DNA of 14,780 nt, from positions 8,395-23,174 of the forward strand of contig NVTL01000027.1 in NCBI GenBank assembly GCA_002401565.1, in the 5' to 3' direction. This DNA comes from Rhodospirillaceae bacterium (GTDB lineage Bacteria > Pseudomonadota > Alphaproteobacteria > Rhodospirillales > Magnetovibrionaceae). This document shows, in pieces, positions 5,903 to 12,443 of this stretch. Both the position numbers and the translations under genes were made by a program. The notes below the pieces were generated by a model. That model ran no database searches. It was not told where the DNA came from and saw only the letters and a list, made by a program, of their open reading frames with translations. The first letter of the stretch is position 1, and every line of letters starts with the position of its first letter.

Positions 5903-8053
5903 TTAGCTTTCCCGAATATTGTGCAGGAATTTATCAACTTCGTTGCGCAACAGTTCAGATTGTTGAGAGAGTTCGGTGGCAGCCCCCAACATTTCGGTGG
6001 CGCTTGAGCCTGTTTCTCCGGCGGCTTGTTGAACGCCGGCTATGTTTGAAGACACCTCAGTCGTTCCGTTTGCCGCTTGTTCAACGTTGCGGGCAATTTC
6101 TTGGGTCGCGGCCCCTTGTTCTTCCACCGCGGCGGCAATGGCTGATGAGATTTCATTCAGTTCATTGATGGTGCCGCCGATGCTGCCAATCGCATCTACG
6201 GCGGTTTTCGTGGCACCTTGGATATCGCTAATTTGCGTACTGATTTCTTCCGTCGCTTTTGCCGTTTGATTGGCGAGGTTTTTCACTTCGGACGCTACAA
6301 CGGCAAAGCCCTTGCCCGCATCCCCAGCCCGTGCCGCTTCAATCGTTGCATTCAAAGCCAGCAAATTGGTTTGATCTGCAATATCCGTAATCATCGCGAC
6401 GACTTCGCCAATTTTATCGGCGGCTTGGGCCAGACCTTGGATTTTTTCGTTGGTACTTTCGACTTCAATGACGGCGGACCCGGCAATTTGTGTGGATTGT
6501 GAGACTTGACGGGAAATTTCTTGGATCGAAGAGGATAGCTCTTCGGTTGCCGAAGCCACGGTTTGCACATTTTGCGTTGCATCGGTTGCCGCCGTTGCCA
6601 CAACCTCGGACTGTTTCGCGGTTTCTTCCGCTGTGGCCGATAAGCTTTGCGCCGAAGATTGCATTTCGGTCGAAGCCGAAGACACACTTTGCACAACGCC
6701 GCCAACGCTGGCCTCAAAATTATCAGCCATTTCCAGCATTTGCTGACGTTTTTCTTCGACCGCGCGGGCTTCGTTTTCTTGTTGTGCGCGTTCAAGGCGT
6801 TCAACTTCTAGACCATTGGTCTTAAATATTTGCACGGCATGTGCCATGTCGCCAATTTCATCGTTGCGGTCTTGGCTGGGCACCTCTGTGGTCCAGTCTT
6901 TGTTCGCCAACCGGCCCATAACGTCGGTCATGGTACTGATGGGGGTGGTGATGGATTTTGCAAAGATGAAACCAATGACCGTAACAACGGCGATAACGGC
7001 AAGCACAATCATGATCATTGTGTTGCGAAGGGCAATGGCTGGACGATCGACTTCTTCGACATCGGCTTCAGCCATAACCGCCCAAGTGACACCCAAAATA
7101 TCAATAGGACCGTAAGCTGAAACCACGGGAATGCCACGATAGTCATCAACGATCATCACGGCGTCATCACCCCCGATCGCAGCCTTAACGGAATCCGTAT
7201 CAACTTTTTGGTTTAAGATTGAACTGGGGGCTCCTTCTTTAAGGAAACGTGAGTCTGAACGCATGAGTAAATCATCACCAACAAGGTAAGATTCACCACT
7301 TTCACCCATACCCGCCGCATTTTGCATAATACCGTTGATGCGATCAATCGGCATTTGGAAGATCAAAGCCCCGTGGAATTCTCCATCATATTCAAAGACA
7401 GGCACAGCCATAAAACTAGCCGGGACACCAGCAGAAGGGGCGTAGGATTTAAAATCTGTAAAAGCTATATAGTCTTTTCTTTGGTTTTGTTGAATCATAC
7501 GGAAGATTTTACCAAGGTCGGAATTTTTCCACTCTCCATTGAGAATGTTGGTGGCATAATCGGCTTCTTTGTAGACGGAATAGACAATGTCCCCAAATTC
7601 ATTGACCAAAAATATGTCGTAATATCCACGGGCTTCCATCAATTTTTTAAACCAAGGGTGATACTTCTTATGCATCTCGCTATAAGCCGAACCATCGCTC
7701 GCATCGTTCATAAGATGCTTTGATCCCGCTGGATTTGGGTTGTTATCAATATAATATTTTTGAGCAATCTTGGCCTTATTGGGGCCATAAAGCGCAAAGG
7801 TATCTTCAAGACCTTTAATGGCATCAATGACCATATTGTTTTGCGCCAATGTGGTCATTTCTTCTTGGATGCTATTCATATAGCTTTTGATTTGAGAAAC
7901 ACGTGATTCCTGAATGGCTTCAAGCTTTTCAAATGCGGCTACTTCCAGTGCATGTTTGGTTTGCAAAAAAGCAAAAATCCCCGTTATGATGACCGACAAT
8001 GCCGCAAGAGCGACGATTACGATGGGAAGCTTTTTTGAAATTGTTAAATTCAT
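5903..8053 (-). CDS. Methyl-accepting chemotaxis protein with dCache sensor
   Basis: This is a transmembrane chemoreceptor of 716 residues. First membrane segment about 10-30; a periplasmic double-Cache region about 35-340 (YYDIFLVNEFGDIVYSV at 144-160, GESYLVGDD at 253-261, SAYGPIDILGVTWAVMAEAD at 312-331); second membrane segment about 345-366; HAMP 367-420; coiled coil; and the signalling tip DIADQTNLLALNATIEAARAG (557-577) that binds CheA/CheW. The end (FLHNIRES) has no CheR-tethering pentapeptide. I take ATG at 8053 because AAGGA stands eight bases upstream; a longer in-frame start at 8116 has no ribosome site and sits inside a hairpin. The ligand cannot be told from the sequence. A terminator follows. 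Confidence 0.95.
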   Translation of the reverse strand: MNLTISKKLPIVIVALAALSVIITGIFAFLQTKHALEVAAFEKLEAIQESRVSQIKSYMNSIQEEMTTLAQNNMVIDAIKGLEDTFALYGPNKAKIAQKYYIDNNPNPAGSKHLMNDASDGSAYSEMHKKYHPWFKKLMEARGYYDIFLVNEFGDIVYSVYKEADYATNILNGEWKNSDLGKIFRMIQQNQRKDYIAFTDFKSYAPSAGVPASFMAVPVFEYDGEFHGALIFQMPIDRINGIMQNAAGMGESGESYLVGDDLLMRSDSRFLKEGAPSSILNQKVDTDSVKAAIGGDDAVMIVDDYRGIPVVSAYGPIDILGVTWAVMAEADVEEVDRPAIALRNTMIMIVLAVIAVVTVIGFIFAKSITTPISTMTDVMGRLANKDWTTEVPSQDRNDEIGDMAHAVQIFKTNGLEVERLERAQQENEARAVEEKRQQMLEMADNFEASVGGVVQSVSSASTEMQSSAQSLSATAEETAKQSEVVATAATDATQNVQTVASATEELSSSIQEISRQVSQSTQIAGSAVIEVESTNEKIQGLAQAADKIGEVVAMITDIADQTNLLALNATIEAARAGDAGKGFAVVASEVKNLANQTAKATEEISTQISDIQGATKTAVDAIGSIGGTINELNEISSAIAAAVEEQGAATQEIARNVEQAANGTTEVSSNIAGVQQAAGETGSSATEMLGAATELSQQSELLRNEVDKFLHNIRES

Positions 8054-8085
8054 TGTCCATGTCCTTAAATTTTTGAAAAGTCCAA

Positions 8086-8130
8086 GAAAAAATAAAAACA
8101 GTCGGCGCATTTTCATGGCAACGATGCGCC
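8086..8130 (-). promoter_or_regulatory. Terminator-like hairpin in the chemoreceptor leader
   Basis: Perfect 7-bp arms GGCGCAT/ATGCGCC (8104-8110 and 8124-8130) with a 13-base loop are followed on the minus strand, five bases later, by TTTTTATTTTTT. It lies 33 or more bases before the chemoreceptor ATG at 8053. It may be an attenuator, a stabilising leader hairpin, or the end of a short upstream transcript. Confidence 0.4.
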
Positions 8131-8197
8131 GTAAAGCCTAAGCAAAACGAGGGTTCGTTATCGTAGATCTGTTTAGATTATTCTAAATGTAGTGAAC

Positions 8198-8225
8198 GTT
8201 ATAAGCGTAGGGATTAACGTTTAAA
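8198..8225 (-). promoter_or_regulatory. Candidate promoter of the chemoreceptor gene
   Basis: On the minus strand TTTAAA (8225-8220), 16 bases and TATAAC (8203-8198) resemble a sigma-70-type promoter. The leader would be about 135 bases and would contain the terminator-like hairpin. I looked for a flagellar sigma-28 type promoter and found none. Confidence 0.3.
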
Positions 8226-8257
8226 TACATAGGTATACAATAATTGTATTGCAATAC
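8214..8257 (+). promoter_or_regulatory. Candidate promoter with overlapping palindromes before the GT87 gene
   Basis: TTAACG (8214-8219), 16 bases and TACAAT (8236-8241) resemble -35 and -10 elements. The -10 lies inside a perfect palindrome ATACAAT-A-ATTGTAT (8235-8249), which overlaps a second palindrome GTATTGCAATAC (8246-8257) at the expected start point. This is a good position for a repressor operator. The promoter overlaps the divergent chemoreceptor promoter. Confidence 0.35.
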
Positions 8258-8291
8258 GTTTTTTAAAGGGATGCGGGTTTGAAAAGTATGT

Positions 8292-9524
8292 ATGGGGTTC
8301 TGGTCGCAAAGCAGGGACGAGATTGTGACCTTTAGAGAAAAAGCATTACTGATCTGGATGGCCTTACGTAATGGGGATTGGTTGGCGGGGGACCGCACGC
8401 GTTTTATAGTGTATATGAGCGCATTTATGACGGTACCGTTGGTGCTGGTCAGTTTTGCCACGTATTTCGAAGCTGGTCTGACCAATGGGCGCGGTAATCT
8501 GTTGGGCGAAGACTTTGTCAATTATTGGATGGGCGCAAAGTTTGCCTGGTTGGGCAACGGGGCCCACGTCTATGACAGCACGGCGTTTATGTCTGCGTTA
8601 CAGGATTTTGCCCACCTTCCTTTAGATTTTCACAATTATTCTTACCCGCCTTCGTTGATGCTGATCACGCTGCCGTTGGCTTTTTTACCGTTTGTCTGGG
8701 CCTTTGGCGTATGGACGGTGGCGGGCGGCTTGACGGTTTTTGCCCTGGTGCGCTCGTTTTGGCAGACCCGACCTGCGCTGTTGGCTATGGCGGCGGCTCC
8801 GGCCACATATTTAAATGTTACGGGCGGGCAAAATGGGGCTTTGTCGGCTGGCTTTTTAGGCGGCGGCTTGTTGCTTTTGCATCGATCCCCCTTGATCGCC
8901 GGAATGCTGTTTGGGGCCTTGTCGTATAAACCGCATCTGGGTGTGTTGATTCCGGTGGCTTTGGCGTGTGGCGGGCATTGGCGCGCTTTTGCCTCGGCCT
9001 TTGTCACGGTATTGCTCTTGGTCGGCATCAGTGCGGGGCTGTTTGGTTGGGAAGCTTGGACCGCGTATGGCGAACGATTGGTTATGATGGGCGGCATTTT
9101 AGATGCCGGGGGATTGGAATTTTGGCAACGCATGCCGACCCCTTATGTGGCCGCCCGATTGTATGGGTTCGAGCGAGAATCAGCATTGTGGCTGCATTTG
9201 CCCGTGGCTTTGTATGCTTTGTCGCGGGTGATTTCAGTTTGGCGGCGTTCGCATGAACTGCCCAGCCTCAAAGCCGCCGTTCTGGTGCTGGCTATGTTTT
9301 TGGTGACGCCGTATTTGTGGGATTACGATATGGTGGTGATGATCGTCATCTTTGCGTGGCGTCTGCACGAAGGCCAATTGCGGGCTTGGGAAGGCTCGGC
9401 TTTGGCGCTGGTGATGATTTTGCCGTATCTGTTGATCATTGCCGTAAATGTCTTGAATTTTGCCATCGGCCCGTTGGTGCTTGTTTTTGCCTTATGGGTG
9501 GTATCTGGTCGCAAATTTTCTTGA
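8292..9524 (+). CDS. Membrane glycosyltransferase, family GT87 / DUF2029
   Basis: A 410-residue polytopic membrane protein with about ten hydrophobic segments. The N-terminal part carries the family's recognisable features: an acidic residue in GEDFVNYWMGAKFAW (72-86), GAHVYD (90-95), and SYPPS (117-121) followed by ITLPLAFLP (125-133). GT87 enzymes use polyprenyl-phosphate-linked sugars (best studied as mannosyltransferases in actinobacteria) on the outer side of the cytoplasmic membrane; the donor and acceptor here are unknown. ATG at 8292 has only GAAAAG as a ribosome site; an in-frame GTG 11 codons later is an alternative start. A secreted protein gene follows after 51 bases on the same strand, probably in one operon. 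Confidence 0.82.
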   Translation: MGFWSQSRDEIVTFREKALLIWMALRNGDWLAGDRTRFIVYMSAFMTVPLVLVSFATYFEAGLTNGRGNLLGEDFVNYWMGAKFAWLGNGAHVYDSTAFMSALQDFAHLPLDFHNYSYPPSLMLITLPLAFLPFVWAFGVWTVAGGLTVFALVRSFWQTRPALLAMAAAPATYLNVTGGQNGALSAGFLGGGLLLLHRSPLIAGMLFGALSYKPHLGVLIPVALACGGHWRAFASAFVTVLLLVGISAGLFGWEAWTAYGERLVMMGGILDAGGLEFWQRMPTPYVAARLYGFERESALWLHLPVALYALSRVISVWRRSHELPSLKAAVLVLAMFLVTPYLWDYDMVVMIVIFAWRLHEGQLRAWEGSALALVMILPYLLIIAVNVLNFAIGPLVLVFALWVVSGRKFS

Positions 9525-9575
9525 AGTTGTTGAAAATACGTGCTTATTTGAAGGTCTCGTGATTAAGGAAAGACC

Positions 9576-10127
9576 ATGAAGCGTTTCTTCGTTTTTGCCC
9601 TGTTTGTTTTGATGTTTGCGGCCCACCATAACCCTGTGGCGGCGCAAATTACCATGTCCAGACCCCTGTATGAACCCAGTACCCGGTTTGTCGAAAAGGA
9701 CTTTAAATGGTCGGCTAAAAAGGGCACGGGCGTTATTTCTGGATTGGCGACGTTGCGGTCACCGGGCGGTTATATTCAAACGGCCGACGGGGAAGAAGTC
9801 ACCTTGATCGCCAAAAATGCCTATACGGATGAAATCGTCTCGAAAACCCGCGAAGACGGTTTTTTTGACGAGTACCTGAATGTCAAAAAAAATCCAAAAT
9901 ACGACAAGTACCGGATCACCCAAATGGCCGATAAAAAAGGCGGCTTTCGGTTTGAAAACTTACCCGCCGGAAAATGGTACATCGTGACCCGTGTGATTTG
10001 GTATACCCGCGATCAAACCAGCCAAATGCATGTGAACGGTGGGCTGTTGTGGGGCGAAATTAGCCTTTCCGATGGGCAAGTGCGTGATGACATAAAGCTG
10101 AACAGCATCATTCACATGACCAAATAA
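9576..10127 (+). CDS. Secreted protein with a prealbumin-like (carboxypeptidase regulatory-like) segment
   Basis: The 183-residue product has a clear signal peptide (positive MKR, hydrophobic core to about 16, cleavage likely after VAA at 21-23). The mature part is beta-rich: GTGVISGLATLRSPGG (50-65), EEVTLIAKNAYTDEIV (73-88), and GGFRFENLPAGKWYIVT (122-138), a pattern typical of carboxypeptidase regulatory-like/transthyretin-type folds that decorate exported proteins. AAGGAAAG precedes the ATG. It lies 51 bases after the GT87 gene and may share its transcript. No catalytic motif is visible and I do not recognise a named family. Its last codons and stop lie in a 13-bp tandem repeat. Confidence 0.8.
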   Translation: MKRFFVFALFVLMFAAHHNPVAAQITMSRPLYEPSTRFVEKDFKWSAKKGTGVISGLATLRSPGGYIQTADGEEVTLIAKNAYTDEIVSKTREDGFFDEYLNVKKNPKYDKYRITQMADKKGGFRFENLPAGKWYIVTRVIWYTRDQTSQMHVNGGLLWGEISLSDGQVRDDIKLNSIIHMTK

Positions 10128-10156
10128 GCTGGCCAAATAAGCTGGCTAAATAAGCG
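10118..10156. repeat. Three 13-bp tandem units across the stop of the secreted-protein gene
   Basis: Units GACCAAATAAGCT, GGCCAAATAAGCT and GGCTAAATAAGCG repeat with a 13-base period. Each carries TAA (10125, 10138, 10151), so plus-strand stops occur in all three frames; the first is the real stop codon. The third unit also forms an 8-bp inverted repeat (TGGCTAAA at 10143-10150, TTTAGCCA at 10164-10171) reaching into the stop codon of the convergent DUF3047 gene. Confidence 0.7.
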
Positions 10157-10164
10157 CGTTTTGT

Positions 10165-10824
10165 TTAGCCACAAGATTTCGAAAAATAGATATCCCCAAA
10201 ATAAGCCTTGGCGCTGGTTTTAGAATTGTCCGTATCGGTCATGATCGCTACGCCATCGGCCACGTGCAGGTCTTGGTCGATCAATCGTTGCACATCTTTC
10301 AGCACATTGCGGCTTTCTGTGACCCATTGCCCGGCCTTTGTCTGTCCGCTTTCCAAGACAAAATTGACGGAATTGTCCGTATACGCATTGGGCCATGATG
10401 ATCCGATGGGGTTGTTGCCGGACCACACATAATTCAAAGCCCGCGTATTCCAAAATGCGGCCCCGCCGGAAAAGACCACGTAAACACGCGCCGCAAAATC
10501 GTCGCCGGCCTTGGTCTTTTCAAGCAATCCATCCAAAGCGTTATCCACTTTCCAAGACCAATTTAAGCAAGGGGTGGCGTTTAAATCAACGCTGAGGTCT
10601 TTGTAAAAGGTCGAGGCGCTGGCTTGGCTTTTGGCACTCAACACCGTACGGTTTGCGGACTTGGTCAGTTCGTAATGGGTTTGTTCGTTGAAAACTTTTT
10701 CTGTCCAGCCCGATATGTCGTTGGCCGAAAAATTACCGATGACCAAGGTGTGGTTATGGGCCTGTGCGGATAAAGGCAAGGCTATTAAGGCAATACTTAA
10801 ATAAAGGGCAGGTTTTTGCATCAT
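10165..10824 (-). CDS. DUF3047 family exported protein
   Basis: A 219-residue protein with a signal peptide (cleavage likely after AQA, 20-22). The mature part matches DUF3047 along its length: FSANDISGWTEKVFNEQTHYEL (33-54), LSAKSQASAS (62-71), PCLNWSWKVD (84-93), AGDDFAARVYVVFSGG (106-121), LNYVWSGNNPIGSSWPN (129-145), NVLKDVQRLI (173-182) and MTDTDNSKTSAKAYFGDIYFSKSC (195-218). The function is unknown; a periplasmic ligand-binding jelly-roll-like role is only a guess. Its ATG overlaps the stop of the DUF4197 gene by four bases, so the two are expressed together. Confidence 0.9.
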   Translation of the reverse strand: MMQKPALYLSIALIALPLSAQAHNHTLVIGNFSANDISGWTEKVFNEQTHYELTKSANRTVLSAKSQASASTFYKDLSVDLNATPCLNWSWKVDNALDGLLEKTKAGDDFAARVYVVFSGGAAFWNTRALNYVWSGNNPIGSSWPNAYTDNSVNFVLESGQTKAGQWVTESRNVLKDVQRLIDQDLHVADGVAIMTDTDNSKTSAKAYFGDIYFSKSCG

Positions 10825-11567
10825 CGGCCAAAGACTTTAGTGAGGATTTCGGTGGTGCGTTTGGCCGGATTGGCGCGAATGGCGGCTTCTTCGATGGCTA
10901 GGTAATGGAACAAACCGTCCAAGGCCATCTGGGTCGCGTGTCCGGTCAAATCGGCCTTTAAATCGGGCACAAATGGCATGGACTTATATTCCCCAATCAA
11001 TTGGTCATAGGCTTTGATGGCGCCAACGTCTTGCAGGCTTTGTTCAATGATGGGGCCGATGGTGCCGATTAAGTCAGATGAGGCCATGCGTCGAAAGTAT
11101 TCGGTCGCCGCATTATTGGGGCCGTTGTAAATAGCCTCGGCGTCTTTCAGGGTCATGGAATTGATGGCTTTGATGACCAGGGCTTTGGCCTGGGGCATGG
11201 CGGCTTCGGCGCCGCGATTGAGTTTTAATTCCACATCATCGGCAAGACCACCAAGGCCAAAACGTCTGAGCGTAGATTGAATGGATCTGAGCTCGCGGGG
11301 CAGGGGGATATGAATAGACTGGTCTGAATTAAAGCCATCCGAAGTGCCCAGTTTTTGGGTGACCACATTGGTGCCAACCCGCAAGGCTTCTTTCAGGCCC
11401 GCCGTAATGTCTTGGGTCGATAACCCCATAAGTGTTGGGGAAGCGCCAGATTGTTCTTCGGTCGCCGATTTTACGACGTTGCCCAAGGTCTTTAACCAAT
11501 CTTGGGCCAGAACAGGGCTTGAGGCCATGAGAACGACCAAAGACAGAGAGACGGCTAAACGTTTCAT
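10821..11567 (-). CDS. DUF4197 family exported protein
   Basis: This 248-residue protein has a signal peptide (cleavage likely after VLA, 19-21). Mostly helical, it follows the DUF4197 pattern: GLSTQDITAGLKEALRVGTNVVTQKLG (48-74), IHIPLPRELRSIQSTLRRFGLGGLADDVELKLNRGAEAAMPQAKALVIKAI region (85-135), MTLKDAEAIYNGPNNAATEYFRR (138-160) and DLTGHATQMALDGLFHYLAIEEAAIRANPAKRTTEILTKVFGR to the end. The molecular function is unknown. ATG at 11567 is preceded by GGAG at a spacing of about seven. It overlaps the DUF3047 gene by ATGA and follows the receiver-protein gene by 47 bases with no terminator, so a three-gene operon is likely. Confidence 0.92.
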   Translation of the reverse strand: MKRLAVSLSLVVLMASSPVLAQDWLKTLGNVVKSATEEQSGASPTLMGLSTQDITAGLKEALRVGTNVVTQKLGTSDGFNSDQSIHIPLPRELRSIQSTLRRFGLGGLADDVELKLNRGAEAAMPQAKALVIKAINSMTLKDAEAIYNGPNNAATEYFRRMASSDLIGTIGPIIEQSLQDVGAIKAYDQLIGEYKSMPFVPDLKADLTGHATQMALDGLFHYLAIEEAAIRANPAKRTTEILTKVFGR

Positions 11568-11614
11568 AAAGAACTCCGGATCGGGGAAAGGTAAAAGTAG
11601 TCTACGGTAAAGTT

Positions 11615-12211
11615 TTAAGCGCGACCACCCGCCCGTGTTTCCGGAGGTGTAAAGCCCGCAAAATCATGACGCCGTTCTGGACCCGAGCGGGGGTGTTTTT
11701 TTAAACGGCGTTCTGAACCGCTCTTATTTGCGTGGGTGCGTTTGTCCAGCCCATTGTAAAGAATACGGCGGCGGCGGCGGTCGGGACCAAAGAATTTTGA
11801 CGAACGTACAAACACCCGATGGCGTTCGATCACCGATTGAATGCGGGCATACAAAAGGTTGGCGCGCACAGGTTTGACCAAAAATTCGGTCATTCCGGCG
11901 TCGCGCGCCGTGAACACATGGTCCATAGAATTGTGAGCAGAAATAACGATAATGGGAACGTACGGATTGGGGCTTTGTTTCGACTGGCGAATGCGGGTCA
12001 CAAACTGAATGCCGTTTAAGGCCGGGGACCAGTCCGTAAGCACAAGATCAGGTGAAAACTTTGAAAAAAGGTCGAACGCATCGTTCGTATTTTCTGTAAT
12101 TTGAATGTTGGTGATGCCAAATTCATTCAAGATATCAGAAATGATTTTCCGCATGAAAAATTTAGGTTCAACAATCAAAACCGAAATTTTATGGAGATCA
12201 TAGCCCTGCAT
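11615..12211 (-). CDS. Receiver-domain response regulator with Arg-rich tail
   Basis: A CheY-like receiver domain (about 8-130) is followed by a basic tail (135-198) with GPDRRRRR, SERRLKK and GPERR; there is no HTH or enzymatic output domain. Asp60 in VLTDWSPALNG is the phospho-acceptor, Ser91 the switch Ser/Thr and Lys113 (LVKP) the conserved Lys. The usual acidic pair reads VEP: Glu15 is kept, but the second position, normally the Mg-binding Asp, is Pro16. I start at ATG 12211, which has GAGGA seven bases upstream, giving 198 residues; an in-frame TTG at 12235 would add eight. Proteins of this type with a GPDRR tail are common in alphaproteobacteria, often of unknown output. A promoter lies just upstream, and DUF4197/DUF3047 genes follow. 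Confidence 0.9.
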   Translation of the reverse strand: MQGYDLHKISVLIVEPKFFMRKIISDILNEFGITNIQITENTNDAFDLFSKFSPDLVLTDWSPALNGIQFVTRIRQSKQSPNPYVPIIVISAHNSMDHVFTARDAGMTEFLVKPVRANLLYARIQSVIERHRVFVRSSKFFGPDRRRRRILYNGLDKRTHANKSGSERRLKKHPRSGPERRHDFAGFTPPETRAGGRA

Positions 12212-12249
12212 GACCTTATCCTCGCCCGTATTCAATTCTAGTAGACCTT

Positions 12250-12287
12250 AATATAAGTCTAGAGGATGAACCTGACATGAACCTGAC
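12250..12287 (-). promoter_or_regulatory. Promoter of the response-regulator gene with 11-bp direct repeats
   Basis: On the minus strand ATGTCA (12278-12273), 17 bases and TATATT (12255-12250) resemble a -35/-10 pair, with a start near 12243 and a leader of about 32 bases. The -35 lies inside two perfect tandem copies of GTCAGGTTCAT (12287-12277 and 12276-12266). An 11-base period, one helical turn, suits a tandem-dimer regulator such as an OmpR/PhoB-type protein. Confidence 0.45.
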
Positions 12288-12305
12288 GCGGGAAAGATTC
12301 GGGCA

Positions 12306-12443
12306 TTATTTCATATCAACAATCATGACAGATTGTTCGGATTTACCGCCATCGCCCAAGCCGAGCTTGCCGCCTTTGCGGGGAGGAGGGGGGAGGGGAG
12401 CTACCTCCGTAAGGCTAAGTTTAGAGATTCGGCGATAAAAAAA
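12306..12443 (-). other. Possible lost C-terminal tail of the broken membrane gene
   Basis: After the T7 tract (12443-12437 on the minus strand) the -1 frame stays open for 44 codons to TAA at 12306-12308. It reads FFYRRISKLSLTEVAP, then PLPPPPRKGGKLGLGDGG, then KSEQSVMIVDMK, which looks more like a protein end than the frame-0 ending ALRR. It may be the original C terminus, separated by loss of one T. This is inference from coding appearance only. Confidence 0.35.

Noticed and set aside
8054..8116. Longer chemoreceptor start at 8116
   Set aside because: No ribosome site, and the start lies inside a hairpin; ATG at 8053 has AAGGA at good spacing and begins just before the first membrane segment.
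8183..8521. Minus-strand open frame covering the chemoreceptor/GT87 gap
   Set aside because: It overlaps the start of the GT87 gene, has low-complexity composition in the gap and no ribosome site or domain.
12212..12235. TTG start for the response regulator
   Set aside because: ATG at 12211 has GAGGA at seven bases, and the extra eight residues are not part of the receiver fold.
12239..12262. Imperfect inverted repeat TAGACCTTA/TAAGTCTA as an operator
   Set aside because: It has a bulged base and is explained by the AT-rich -10 region of the response-regulator promoter; too weak alone.
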